A DNA stretch of 64,000 bases from Rossellomorea sp036867415 (GTDB lineage Bacteria; Bacillota; Bacilli; Bacillales; Bacillaceae_B), in NCBI RefSeq assembly GCF_036867415.1, contig NZ_JBAJHU010000003.1, positions 186,001 to 250,000 of the forward strand, given 5' to 3'. Position numbers and translations under genes: made by a program. Positions 25,658-34,507 of the stretch are shown here, in pieces; the first letter of the stretch is position 1, and every line of letters begins with the position of its first letter. Below the pieces are notes generated by a model. The model saw only the letters and a list, made by a program, of their open reading frames with translations, had not been told where the DNA came from and searched no databases.

Positions 25658-26708
25658 AACTTTTTCTGATCACTTTCTCGATATTATCTTGAAAAGAAGG
25701 ATAAATGATGCCTTTCTCAGTTATGATTCCCGTGATCAATTCCTTAGAGGTGACATCAAAGGCAGGATTGTAAACAAGCGTGTCTTGAGGAGCAATCCTA
25801 TTCCCATAGATTTCGGTCAGTTCTTCAGGAGCGCGCACTTCTATGGGGATTCCACTTCCAGAAGAGAGTGATAAATCAAAAGTGGAGGATGGTGCTGCCA
25901 CGTAAAATGGGATGCTGTAATGCTTACAGAGAATGGCAAGCATGGATGTTCCGATTTTGTTAGCCGTATCCCCATTAGCAGCGATCCTGTCTGCTCCTAC
26001 TATGACTGCTTCCACATTTTTTTCTTTAATCGTATGTGCCGCCATGCTGTCTGTTATAAGTGTCACTTCCACACCAGACTGCTGTAACTCCCAGGTGGTC
26101 AATCGTGAACCCTGCAATATTGGACGCGTCTCACATGCATAAACATGAAACGTTCTCCCTCGTTCACTTCCTAAATGAAAAGGTGCTAAAGCAGTCCCGT
26201 ATTTGCTTGTAGCAATGGAACCTGCATTGCAGATTGTCATGATGGTTGTCATATCGCTGAGTAATTCGAGACCAAATTCTCCGATTTGCCTGCAAGTGGC
26301 TTCATCTTCGGTATGTAGCTGTATGGCAGTGTGAAGCAGGGTGGTTTTCGCTTCATTGACCGTCCGTACATTTACAATGACCTGTTCAAGGGAAGTCAAT
26401 GCCCAGCCCAAGTTCACTGCAGTAGGCCTTGAGCTATACAAATATTGCTTATCTTCTTGGAACTTCTCCCGGAACTCTGCAAGGCATCCCGTATCATATT
26501 GATTTGAACACAGGGCAAGGCCGTAAGCAGCAGTTATTCCGATTGCAGGTGCTCCGCGGACTTTCAATGTGACAATTGCGTCATGAAAATCGTCAATTGA
26601 AGACAGCCTCAGGTATTCGATTATTTCAGGCAGCTTTTGCTGATTTAATATAACTAAATGATCATCTTCGAAATATAAAGATACAGGTATAGCTGATGTT
26701 TGAGTCAT
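25656..26708 (-). CDS. mtnA: S-methyl-5-thioribose-1-phosphate isomerase
   Basis: Second step of the methionine salvage pathway: converts methylthioribose-1-phosphate to methylthioribulose-1-phosphate. The 350-residue protein has the catalytic cysteine in TICNAGSIATSKYGT and the catalytic aspartate in GADRIAANGDTANKIGT, both in the usual order. GGAG precedes ATG 26708 on the minus strand. It follows mtnK with a ten-base gap, forming the S-box-controlled mtnKA operon. Confidence 0.96.
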   Translation of the reverse strand: MTQTSAIPVSLYFEDDHLVILNQQKLPEIIEYLRLSSIDDFHDAIVTLKVRGAPAIGITAAYGLALCSNQYDTGCLAEFREKFQEDKQYLYSSRPTAVNLGWALTSLEQVIVNVRTVNEAKTTLLHTAIQLHTEDEATCRQIGEFGLELLSDMTTIMTICNAGSIATSKYGTALAPFHLGSERGRTFHVYACETRPILQGSRLTTWELQQSGVEVTLITDSMAAHTIKEKNVEAVIVGADRIAANGDTANKIGTSMLAILCKHYSIPFYVAAPSSTFDLSLSSGSGIPIEVRAPEELTEIYGNRIAPQDTLVYNPAFDVTSKELITGIITEKGIIYPSFQDNIEKVIRKS

Positions 26709-26718
26709 GATAATCTCC

Positions 26719-27906
26719 TTAAGATGTATGTCTGCGTACCAAATCGGTTAGATCTTCAATAGATGAGACATGTTGTCTGTGCAGAATCAATTCTCTCCCT
26801 AATGAAAGGCTGCGTCGTTTTGCCAGCAGTCTATTATCTTTATCTGAAATGCCATCAAGATCAGCAACATGTGCCAGGCCTATCGTTCTTCTGATGAGTT
26901 CACAACCGCTGAAACCAACACTGTCCTGAAATGCTTTCTTCAACACAAATTCCAAGTATCCATTTACCTTGGTGTATGCGTCTCCGCTTTCCTGCCAGTG
27001 TTTCGAAAAGGTTTCAGCGAAAGTATTCCACGTATTGATGATATGATAGATGATCTCATCTTTCCCTTCAACATCTTCCCGGGCAATGACCTGAAATGTC
27101 AGATTCGCTATGAATTGACCAATATCGAAACCGATAGGACCATAGAAAGCAAATTCAGGATCGATAACTTTTGTTTGAGTCTTATCAGCAAAGATGCTTC
27201 CGGTGTGGAGATCACCATGTAATAGGGCTTCGCTCTCTGTAATAAAACATTTCTTCAACTTGGCCACTTCCAGCTTCAGAATGAAATCATCCCAGAGTTC
27301 CTGGATATATGGCAGTAATTCCACTTCGTAATCATTTGTATCACTATTGAAAAAAGGATCAGTAAATACAAGATCCTCTGTAATCTTGCAAAGTTCAGGG
27401 TTGGAAAAGGTCTTCACATATTCTTTTTTCTTAAACGGATGAAGTGCATAGTCAGAAGTGAAATACAGGGTGTTGGCCAGGAAAGTTCCGATATGCTCTG
27501 ATAAAAGTGGATACGAATCTCTTTTTATCAGCCCTGAACGTACGATCGTCGACGAACTGAGATCCTCCATCACCGTGACAGCCAGACTGTCATCACTGTA
27601 ATACACCTGAGGAACAAGATTCCGTGCATGGATGTATTGTAATTTCAGTGCGCTGGCTTCAATTCTGGCCCGGTCGATCGTAAGCGGCCAGCTTTCCCCT
27701 ACTACTTTTGCATAAGGCAGAGCCTGCTTGATTATGATTCCTTTCTTGCCTGTTTCTGTAACTTGAAAAACGAGATTTAAGTTTCCATCCCCAATTTCAC
27801 AACATGTCAATTCCGTATTCTTATCAAAAAAATTTAATCTGATTGCCAAATCCTTTGCACTTTGTTCGTTCAACGATAGATACTTATCTACAGGACTGAT
27901 GGACAT
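26719..27906 (-). CDS. mtnK: 5-methylthioribose kinase
   Basis: ATP-dependent kinase that phosphorylates methylthioribose, the first committed step of salvage after nucleosidase cleavage of methylthioadenosine. The APH-like fold is recognisable from LLHGDLHTGSIF (catalytic loop) and VIDPEFAFYGPIGFDIG (metal-binding DPE motif). Length 395 matches the family. AGGAGG is placed well before ATG 27906. It is the first gene after the S-box leader on the minus strand. Confidence 0.96.
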   Translation of the reverse strand: MSISPVDKYLSLNEQSAKDLAIRLNFFDKNTELTCCEIGDGNLNLVFQVTETGKKGIIIKQALPYAKVVGESWPLTIDRARIEASALKLQYIHARNLVPQVYYSDDSLAVTVMEDLSSSTIVRSGLIKRDSYPLLSEHIGTFLANTLYFTSDYALHPFKKKEYVKTFSNPELCKITEDLVFTDPFFNSDTNDYEVELLPYIQELWDDFILKLEVAKLKKCFITESEALLHGDLHTGSIFADKTQTKVIDPEFAFYGPIGFDIGQFIANLTFQVIAREDVEGKDEIIYHIINTWNTFAETFSKHWQESGDAYTKVNGYLEFVLKKAFQDSVGFSGCELIRRTIGLAHVADLDGISDKDNRLLAKRRSLSLGRELILHRQHVSSIEDLTDLVRRHTS

Positions 27907-27957
27907 TGTTCTTTCCTCCTAAATCGTTTCTTGTTTTGGAGGCTTTTCAATCGAAAA

Positions 27958-28166
27958 ACATGAAAAGCCTCTTTCGTGGTATGAAAGAGGCTTAAAAGAT
28001 CAAATCTTATTCGCCTCTTATCTCTCAGAAAGGGTTCTTTCTGTTGGAATTAGCACCGTGCCTTAAGGAATCATCCGGCGCATGAATGCGCCCCGTTTCA
28101 CAACGGTATTACGGTCGGTTGCTGGGCTTCACAGGGCCATATCCCTCAGCCAGCTCTTGATAAGAG
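27958..28166 (-). promoter_or_regulatory. SAM-I riboswitch (S-box) of mtnKA
   Basis: On the minus strand the S-box core is intact: CTTATCAAGAGCTGGCTGAGGGA, then GGCCCTGTGAAGCCCAGCAACC, then GCACGGTGCTAATTCC. It is followed by a terminator (27965-27975 with 27983-27993, 11-bp stem) and a T-rich stretch. SAM binding would end transcription before mtnK. Confidence 0.95.
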
Positions 28167-28207
28167 TTAGATTAAATTAGTGGTCAAATGTAAACTATTT
28201 GCTTTGA

Positions 28208-28237
28208 ATAGTACCACCGATGCAATTAATGAGTCAA
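28208..28237 (-). promoter_or_regulatory. Sigma-A promoter of the mtnKA S-box transcript
   Basis: Minus strand TTGACT (28237-28232), 18-base spacer, TACTAT (28213-28208), about 45 bases upstream of the aptamer. Confidence 0.6.
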
Positions 28238-28260
28238 CAACTTTTTTTGGAAAATTTAAA

Positions 28261-29043
28261 TTAATAAAATTCAGGTCTGCGATCTTGAAAGATGGGTATT
28301 TTCTTTCTTACTTCTTCCACCTCATCTAAATCAATCTCTGCAGTGATCAAATCTTCATCAAGATCTCCCTCAGCAATGACGTCCCCCCATGGGCTTATGA
28401 TCATCGAATGGCCGCCAAATTCATTTTTCGGATCATTGCCTGCACGGTTGCAGGCGATGACAAAACACTGATTTTCAATGGCCCTGGCCAATAAAAGTGT
28501 TCTCCAGTGGGAAATTCTTACTGCGGGCCATTGTGCCACTACAAAAACCACTTTTGCGCCGTCGATGACATGCTTTCTGAACCATTCAGGAAAGCGGATG
28601 TCATAACAGATCATGCCAGCCATCTGAGTATCCATGAGCTTGAACAAACCATCTTCCTTACCCGGAATCAAGTAATGATGTTCATCCATGAGTTTAAATA
28701 AATGCAGTTTTGTATATTCTTTGACGATACTGCCATTTTTGTCAGCCACAAGTAGATTATTCCCTATCCCTTCACTCGTTTTACTTGCAATGGAACCCCC
28801 AACGATATGAATGGAATGGCGGGAAGCAAGGTCTGTCAGGAAAGCGGTACTGTCCCGTGCATCTTCATCTGCAATTTCTTCGATTCTGGTCAAATCATAG
28901 CCTGTAGTCCATAGCTCTGGGAAAACGACAATATCACAACCGGCTTCGCTTGCTTTATTCACCCAATGACGAACCCGTTTTTTGTTCTCGTCAGGATCTC
29001 CGAATGCAATATCTATTTGTGCAATACCAATTTTTTTAATCAA
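28261..29043 (-). CDS. mtnU: Nitrilase-superfamily amidase MtnU
   Basis: Carbon-nitrogen hydrolase, 260 residues, with the Glu-Lys-Cys triad in FPELW (Glu43), YTKLHLF (Lys) and MICYDIRFPE (Cys). MtnU homologues act as 2-oxoglutaramate (omega) amidases, removing the product formed when MtnE transfers the amino group of glutamine. That role fits the divergent mtnE next door. The start appears to be TTG 29043, six bases after GAGGTG; no in-frame ATG is near. The S-box lies downstream of this gene, so mtnU itself is not under it. Confidence 0.9.
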   Translation of the reverse strand: MIKKIGIAQIDIAFGDPDENKKRVRHWVNKASEAGCDIVVFPELWTTGYDLTRIEEIADEDARDSTAFLTDLASRHSIHIVGGSIASKTSEGIGNNLLVADKNGSIVKEYTKLHLFKLMDEHHYLIPGKEDGLFKLMDTQMAGMICYDIRFPEWFRKHVIDGAKVVFVVAQWPAVRISHWRTLLLARAIENQCFVIACNRAGNDPKNEFGGHSMIISPWGDVIAEGDLDEDLITAEIDLDEVEEVRKKIPIFQDRRPEFY

Positions 29044-29159
29044 ATGAACACCTCTTCTGACAGAAATATGAATTTTCGCTTTACAATCATTACTTTACGT
29101 TATATCATTTGTGACTAGAATTTGAAAGTAAAAAATTTTCAAAAAATGTAGTGGGTGAT

Positions 29160-30341
29160 ATGATGAAAACCTTTAAACAAGCAGAAAGAGTCCAAACACT
29201 GCCGAAGCAGTTTTTTGCATCGTTGACGGAAAAAGTTCAAAAAGTGGTAAATGAAGGGCATGACGTCATAAATTTGGGGCAGGGAAATCCGGATCAGCCT
29301 ACCCCGCCGCATATTGTAGAGGCGATGAGGGAAGCAGTGAAATCACCAGGAAACCATAAATATTCTCCATTCAGGGGCCTTGCAACCTTTAAGGAAGCCG
29401 CAGCTGAATTTTATAAACGGGAGTATGGCGTGGATATTAACCCGGCAGATGAAGTGGCTGTATTATTCGGGGGGAAGGCAGGTCTTGTGGAAATCCCACA
29501 AGTGCTTTTGAATTCAGGGGATACCGTATTGGTACCGGATCCGGGATATCCGGATTACTTATCAGGAGTGTCGCTTTCGGGGGCGAGGATGGCGAAGATG
29601 CCGCTGAAGGAAGAGAACCATTTCCTGCCGGATTATGGAACGATTCCAGAAGAAGATTTACAGAAGGCAAAACTCATGTTCTTGAACTACCCGAATAATC
29701 CTACGGGGGCTGTTGCTACACCTGCATTCTTCAGGGATACGGTATCGCTTGCAAGCAAACATGATATCTGTGTCGTACATGATTTTGCATATGGAGCGAT
29801 TGGGTTCGAAGGTCAAAAGCCAGTCAGTTTCCTTGAAACGGATGGAGCAAAGGATGTAGGCATTGAAATATACACATTGTCCAAAACCTATAATATGGCA
29901 GGGTGGAGAGTGGGGTTTGCTGTTGGAAACAAAAGTGTGATCGAAGCCCTTAATATTCTCCAGGATCATTTGTATGTAAGTTTATTCGGTGCCATTCAGG
30001 AAGCTGCGGAGACTGCATTACTCGGTCCGCAAAAGTGCGTGGATGAATTGGTTGCGACATATGAAAAAAGAAGAAAAACATTGATAGACGGTCTGCAAAG
30101 GATTGGCTGGGATGTTTCTGCACCTGCTGGCTCATTCTTTGCATGGCTAAAAGTTCCAGCTGGTTTTTCATCAGTTGAATTTGCAGACTTATTGCTTAAT
30201 GAGATCAAAGTTGCAGTAGCACCTGGCGTAGGATTTGGTGAGCATGGGGAGGGCTATGTACGTGTGGGGTTATTGACCAGTTTAGAGAGACTAGAAGAAG
30301 TCGTGAAACGAATTGAAAATTTGAAATTATTCGATAAATAG
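29160..30341 (+). CDS. mtnE: Methionine salvage aminotransferase MtnE
   Basis: PLP-dependent class I/II aminotransferase, about 393 residues, that makes methionine from 4-methylthio-2-oxobutyrate, usually with glutamine as donor. The PLP lysine sits in YTLSKTYNMAGWRVGF, NNPTG is at about residue 180, and a C-terminal Arg is in YVRVGLL. Start choice is uncertain among GTG 29151, ATG 29160 and ATG 29163, because GGGTGAT overlaps them. It lies between mtnU and mtnW and is divergent from mtnU; no S-box precedes it. Confidence 0.92.
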   Translation: MMKTFKQAERVQTLPKQFFASLTEKVQKVVNEGHDVINLGQGNPDQPTPPHIVEAMREAVKSPGNHKYSPFRGLATFKEAAAEFYKREYGVDINPADEVAVLFGGKAGLVEIPQVLLNSGDTVLVPDPGYPDYLSGVSLSGARMAKMPLKEENHFLPDYGTIPEEDLQKAKLMFLNYPNNPTGAVATPAFFRDTVSLASKHDICVVHDFAYGAIGFEGQKPVSFLETDGAKDVGIEIYTLSKTYNMAGWRVGFAVGNKSVIEALNILQDHLYVSLFGAIQEAAETALLGPQKCVDELVATYEKRRKTLIDGLQRIGWDVSAPAGSFFAWLKVPAGFSSVEFADLLLNEIKVAVAPGVGFGEHGEGYVRVGLLTSLERLEEVVKRIENLKLFDK

Positions 30342-30342
30342 A

Positions 30343-30371
30343 TTGACAGAACTGAAAAATGATGACATAAT
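30343..30371 (+). promoter_or_regulatory. Sigma-A promoter of the mtnWBD transcript
   Basis: TTGACA (30343-30348), 17 bases, CATAAT (30366-30371), starting just after the mtnE stop codon. Confidence 0.7.
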
Positions 30372-30402
30372 CCAACTGAAATTACATTCATATTTAAGAA
30401 AT

Positions 30403-30548
30403 TCTTATCAAGAGCAGGCGGAGGGACCAGCCCTATGAAGCCCGGCAACCGACTTAATTTAAGCACGGTGCTAATTCTTGCAGCATGGTAAATGCTGACA
30501 GATAAGATAGAGTGATAGCCAACCTCTTCTTATCGAAGGGGTTTTTTG
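30403..30548 (+). promoter_or_regulatory. SAM-I riboswitch (S-box) of mtnWBD
   Basis: P1 is CTTATC (30404-30409) with GATAAG (30501-30506). The core shows AGAGCAGGCGGAGGGA, GAAGCCCGGCAACC and GCACGGTGCTAATTCTTGC. Terminator: ACCTCTTC and GAAGGGGT (30522-30543), then T run. Confidence 0.95.
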
Positions 30549-30595
30549 TATTTTTATTGATTTTCTAACTTTATACCAGCCAGGAGGTATCTCAA

Positions 30596-31810
30596 GTGGG
30601 AGAAGTAATTGCTACATACGAAATAACAGGGAAGAGTCGATCATTTCAAGAAAAAGCGGAAGGGATTGCTCTCGGACTGACAGTCGGTTCATGGACCGAT
30701 CTTCCATTACTTGAAAAGGACCAATTAAGAAAATACAAGGGAACAGTTGTGGCAGTGAAAGAAAAAGAGGGTGAGATTCCTGCGGCAGAAATTCAAATAG
30801 CGTACCCATCAGGGAATTATTCGAATGATATACCTGCGATCTTGACAACCGTGTTCGGCAAACTATCGCTTGACGGCCAGGTTAAGTTAAGAAATATTCA
30901 TTTTTCCAATGATTTGAAAAAAGGTTATCCGGGACCTCGATTTGGTATTGAAGGAATTAGAGAACTTGTGAAAGTTTCTAACAGACCACTTGTAATGAGC
31001 ATTTTCAAAGGAGTAATCGGGAGGGACAAGGATTATCTTAAGAACCAGTTGAGGGCCCAGGCACTAGGGGGGATAGACCTGGTAAAAGATGATGAAATTC
31101 TTTTTGACAATGAACTGACACCTTTTGAAGAAAGAGTCAGGCAGGGTAAAAACGTTCTGAAGGAGGTAAATGAAGTAACTGGAAAGAGGACCCTTTATGC
31201 CGTTAATCTGAGTGGAAGAACGTCAGGCTTAAGGGAAAAAGCGAGAAAGGCAAGAGAGCTTGGAGCAGATGCATTGTTATTCAATGTGTTTTCTTACGGT
31301 CTGGATGTTCTTCAGGAACTGCGTGAAGATAATGAAATCGGACTGCCGATCATGGCTCATCCTTCTTTTGCAGGAGCTGCAGCGGCCTCACCTCAATACG
31401 GTGTTGATTATTCTTTATGGCTTGGAAAGCTATTAAGAATGACCGGTGCTGATTTCTCCTTATTCCCTTCGCCTTACGGCAGTGTGGCATTAGAAAAAAG
31501 ACAAGTACTGTCCATCAGCAAAGAGCTGACGAACTCTGATCTGTTTAAAAGGACTTTTCCTGTTCCTTCAGCAGGCATCCATCCCGCACTGGTTCCTCAA
31601 TTGATTGAAGACTTCGGGAGAGATTGTGTCATCAATGCCGGAGGAGGTGTGCACGGGCATCCCGATGGTGCTTCAGCCGGAGGATCAGCCTTTCTGCAGG
31701 CTATCGATGCGGTACTGAAAGGAATTCCCCTCACAGATGCTGCAACAAGACATACCGACCTGGATAAAGCGTTGAGGCTTTGGGGAGGGGAGATTAGTGC
31801 CCGTGGATAA
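30596..31810 (+). CDS. mtnW: 2,3-diketo-5-methylthiopentyl-1-phosphate enolase (RuBisCO-like)
   Basis: RuBisCO-like protein that enolises 2,3-diketo-5-methylthiopentyl-1-phosphate in methionine salvage. The large-subunit fold is recognisable from the metal-site loop GGIDLVKDDE and the phosphate-binding C-terminal glycine stretch NAGGGVHGHPDGASAGG. Length 404 fits the family. The start is GTG 30596 after AGGAGG. It is the first gene of the mtnW-mtnB-mtnD S-box operon. The phosphatase MtnX that normally follows is missing. Confidence 0.95.
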   Translation: MGEVIATYEITGKSRSFQEKAEGIALGLTVGSWTDLPLLEKDQLRKYKGTVVAVKEKEGEIPAAEIQIAYPSGNYSNDIPAILTTVFGKLSLDGQVKLRNIHFSNDLKKGYPGPRFGIEGIRELVKVSNRPLVMSIFKGVIGRDKDYLKNQLRAQALGGIDLVKDDEILFDNELTPFEERVRQGKNVLKEVNEVTGKRTLYAVNLSGRTSGLREKARKARELGADALLFNVFSYGLDVLQELREDNEIGLPIMAHPSFAGAAAASPQYGVDYSLWLGKLLRMTGADFSLFPSPYGSVALEKRQVLSISKELTNSDLFKRTFPVPSAGIHPALVPQLIEDFGRDCVINAGGGVHGHPDGASAGGSAFLQAIDAVLKGIPLTDAATRHTDLDKALRLWGGEISARG

Positions 31811-31903
31811 ACCTGATGTATACTTTTGTGCTATACCGATCCATTTAAACATTATTAACGCATTCAACGATTGTAGATTAGTTCCGGAGAAGGAGGCAGC
31901 TGC

Positions 31904-32533
31904 ATGAAATGCGAGCAATCAATATGGGAAGATCTTGCCGGGGTAAAAGAAGAACTTGCCGCACGTGACTGGTTCATGGGGACGAGTGGAAATCTTGCTA
32001 TCAGAGTCAGTTCTTCCCCGATCACGTTTCTGGTAACGGCAAGCGGTAAAGATAAGCGAAAGAAATCGGATGAAGACTTTCTGCTGGTGGATGGAATGGG
32101 TGAACCGGTGGAAAAAACGAAAGTACGTCCCTCGGCCGAAACCATGCTGCACAGCAGAATCTTTCTGAACAGCGGGGCTGGGTGCAGTCTTCATGTACAT
32201 ACTGTGCCAAATAATGTAGTGAGTGAGTTGTATGGGGACGCCGGGGAGATTACATTCAGAAATCAGGAATTGATCAAAGCCTTTGATAAATGGGGAGAAG
32301 ATGACGAATTAACGATTCCGATCATCTTCAATCATGCACACATCCCCGATCTGGCTGAGGAGTTTTCACAGCACGTCCGGGACGATAAAGGTGCAGTTTT
32401 GATACGAAATCATGGAATTACTGTATGGGGCAGGAACTCATTTGAAGCCAAAAAGCTTCTTGAAGCCTGCGAGTTTTTATTTCAATATCAACTGAAGATA
32501 GTATCTTTACAGAATCTGAATTTATATACGTGA
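31904..32533 (+). CDS. mtnB: Methylthioribulose-1-phosphate dehydratase
   Basis: Class II aldolase/adducin-fold zinc enzyme of 209 residues that dehydrates methylthioribulose-1-phosphate. The zinc ligands are the HVH pair in CSLHVHTVPNN (about residue 97) and a later His in IRNHGITVWG. The GTSGNLAIR phosphate-binding segment is near residue 27. GGAGG precedes ATG 31904. It starts 93 bases after mtnW, too short a gap for mtnX, and is followed by mtnD 17 bases on. Confidence 0.95.
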   Translation: MKCEQSIWEDLAGVKEELAARDWFMGTSGNLAIRVSSSPITFLVTASGKDKRKKSDEDFLLVDGMGEPVEKTKVRPSAETMLHSRIFLNSGAGCSLHVHTVPNNVVSELYGDAGEITFRNQELIKAFDKWGEDDELTIPIIFNHAHIPDLAEEFSQHVRDDKGAVLIRNHGITVWGRNSFEAKKLLEACEFLFQYQLKIVSLQNLNLYT

Positions 32534-32550
32534 AGAGGAGGATTTAAATA

Positions 32551-33063
32551 ATGGCAACTATTAAGATCCAGGGTTCGGAGGGAATTGTGGAAAATCAAAA
32601 TGAGGTAATTTCTTTTTTACATGAGCAAGGTGTAATCTATGAAAATTGGAATATAACAAAATTGGATCCCGGACTTGTGGAGCAATATGATTTAACAGAA
32701 GATGAGAAAAACACGATCATCGAATCGTTCAGAGAAGAAATAAAAGATATTTCAGAGAGAAGAGGGTATAAATCCTGGGATGTCATTTCATTATCCTCAA
32801 GTACTCCGAACCTGGAGGACCTGTTGAGAAATTTCCAGCAGGAGCACCATCATACCGATGATGAAGTCAGATTCATCGTAAGTGGTCATGGTGTATTCAT
32901 CATTCAAGGGAGAGACGGAAACTTTTTTGAAGTCCACCTCAACCCGGGTGATTTAATTTCAGTACCGGAAAACATTCGCCACTATTTTACATTGAGTAAT
33001 GATAAACAAGTGGTGGCAATCCGTATCTTTGTTACAAAAGATGGGTGGGTGCCGATCTATTGA
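32551..33063 (+). CDS. mtnD: Acireductone dioxygenase
   Basis: Cupin metalloenzyme of 170 residues that oxidises the acireductone to 4-methylthio-2-oxobutyrate (Fe form) or an off-pathway product (Ni form). The metal ligands are in EHHHTDDEVRFIVSG (two His and a Glu) and a later His in VPENIRHYFTL. GAGGAGG precedes ATG 32551. It is the last gene of the mtnWBD operon, with a terminator 10 bases after the stop. Confidence 0.96.
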   Translation: MATIKIQGSEGIVENQNEVISFLHEQGVIYENWNITKLDPGLVEQYDLTEDEKNTIIESFREEIKDISERRGYKSWDVISLSSSTPNLEDLLRNFQQEHHHTDDEVRFIVSGHGVFIIQGRDGNFFEVHLNPGDLISVPENIRHYFTLSNDKQVVAIRIFVTKDGWVPIY

Positions 33064-33069
33064 TAAGAA

Positions 33070-33103
33070 GAGGAGAAAAAGCCACAGGTCTTTTTCTCCT
33101 TTA
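33070..33103 (+). terminator. Terminator of mtnWBD
   Basis: AGGAGAAAAAG pairs with CTTTTTCTCCT around CCACAGGT (about 33073-33101). Confidence 0.8.
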
Positions 33104-33260
33104 TTGTTGTATAATGTCGTTGCCCCGGTGCGACATGTGGTTTCAGGGCTTTCATATTCGGCAGAGAACATAGAATGGTGTTCATACTCAGATTGAATGC
33201 ATAAAATAAGGTAATACCCTTTAGGTCGGTCCAACCATTCCCCTCGAAAGGTGTGAAGCG

Positions 33261-33782
33261 ATGGAACTGATTCCCATCACAATCAGAAGCGAGTATTTTA
33301 TTAAAATGCTCAATTTGTATCAAATCCTATATGGTGCAGACCCGTTGCAGATGCAAAAACAATTTAATCGCCATTTTCAATATCCGGATTTTGAAGGATA
33401 TTTCGCCGTTATTGAACAAAGGCTGGCAGGATTTATTTACGGTTATTCTTCCAAAAAAGGCCAATACTATCATGAATTATTGTCAAAGCATTTACATGGG
33501 GATCCCAGCTGGATGGAAGACTGTATGGAACTGGCGGAATTAGGCGTCCACCCTAAATACAGGCGATGTGGTATCGCTAAGGAATTAGTGAAGACATTGC
33601 TTGAAAACAGAACGGAAACAAAAGCATTGCTGACCACGAGAAAGGACAATGAAGCTGCGGTTCACTTTTATAAAAAAATGGGATGGAAGGAACTAAGAGA
33701 CGGATTCTACCCAAATGTCCCCCATGAATATATCATTTTCGGAAGGGGAATATCAGCTTATGATCTGAACGGGGACGTTTGA
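33261..33782 (+). CDS. GNAT-family N-acetyltransferase
   Basis: A 173-residue acetyltransferase with the acetyl-CoA motif A in ELGVHPKYRRCGIAKELV (Q/R-x-x-G-x-G/A form with Cys) and motif B in NEAAVHFYKKMGW. Substrate unknown. Start ATG 33261 with AAGGTGTGAAGCG upstream. Monocistronic between mtnD and spo0E. A TATAAT at about 33110 could be its -10 box. Confidence 0.85.
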   Translation: MELIPITIRSEYFIKMLNLYQILYGADPLQMQKQFNRHFQYPDFEGYFAVIEQRLAGFIYGYSSKKGQYYHELLSKHLHGDPSWMEDCMELAELGVHPKYRRCGIAKELVKTLLENRTETKALLTTRKDNEAAVHFYKKMGWKELRDGFYPNVPHEYIIFGRGISAYDLNGDV

Positions 33783-34026
33783 CGATTTTTGTCAAAAAAG
33801 CAGGCAATACTAGTTATTTTGTCTTGTTTTGCGAATCTATTTACTTTTCTAGTAATAGTTGCGATACTATCTAAGTAACATTCATAGTAATAGATTCAAA
33901 TCAAGAGAGACAGGTGTTTCAGTATCATCAGGGACAAGTATCTGCGTCAATATGCGCGGTTTATTTATTGGTCTCAGTTGTATTTACAGACTGAACGAGA
34001 CAAAATAAAAAGGAGCTAGTTAGAAA

Positions 34027-34272
34027 ATGGGTCAATATCTTAAGAAAAAGTGGTTAATCGTAAAAATCAATCAAAAACGTGCTGAAATGATTTCTTTGGG
34101 GGAAAGCCTGGGATTGAGTGCAAATGAAACCATTGAATGCAGTCAGCATCTAGATCGGTTATTAAATCAATACCAGGAATGTGATAAGCGAATGAATCAA
34201 AGGAATATTCAAGAAATTCCATATGAGTTTAGCCAGGTAATAAAAAGTTTATTAAAGAAGACAGCTTCATAA
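34027..34272 (+). CDS. spo0E: Spo0E-family aspartyl-phosphate phosphatase
   Basis: An 81-residue two-helix protein that dephosphorylates Spo0A-P and holds back sporulation. The family signature SQxLD is present in ECSQHLDRLLNQY (about residues 38-50), with a first helix rich in Lys/Ile/Glu before it. AAGGAG lies 11 bases before ATG 34027. In B. subtilis spo0E lies in this mtn-kinD-mhqR region, which supports the symbol. The 240-base upstream region is AT-rich and probably regulatory. Confidence 0.87.
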   Translation: MGQYLKKKWLIVKINQKRAEMISLGESLGLSANETIECSQHLDRLLNQYQECDKRMNQRNIQEIPYEFSQVIKSLLKKTAS

Positions 34273-34369
34273 TCATTAAGTTTCTCCTCAAACTTCATTG
34301 ACCTCATAGAACCACCACTTAATCATACAATCATCGATGTGTCACTTTAAATTAAATACACCCAATCGT

Positions 34370-34409
34370 AAACCTCTGTCAAGCCTAATCGGTTGACGGA
34401 GGTTTTTAA
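34370..34409 (+). terminator. Terminator of spo0E
   Basis: AAACCTCTGTCAA (34370-34382) pairs with TTGACGGAGGTTT (34393-34405) with one mismatch, followed by T. Confidence 0.75.
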
Positions 34410-34435
34410 AATGAGCTATATGAATCTTGGTAAGA

Positions 34436-34464
34436 TTGACTTCAGTCCATAATTCTAGTATAAT
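34436..34464 (+). promoter_or_regulatory. Sigma-A promoter of mhqR
   Basis: TTGACT (34436-34441), exactly 17 bases, TATAAT (34459-34464), 44 bases before the mhqR start. Confidence 0.75.
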
Positions 34465-34507
34465 ATTTTGAAACTGAGATATTAGTTTAATTAAAGGAAT
34501 GAAGAAT

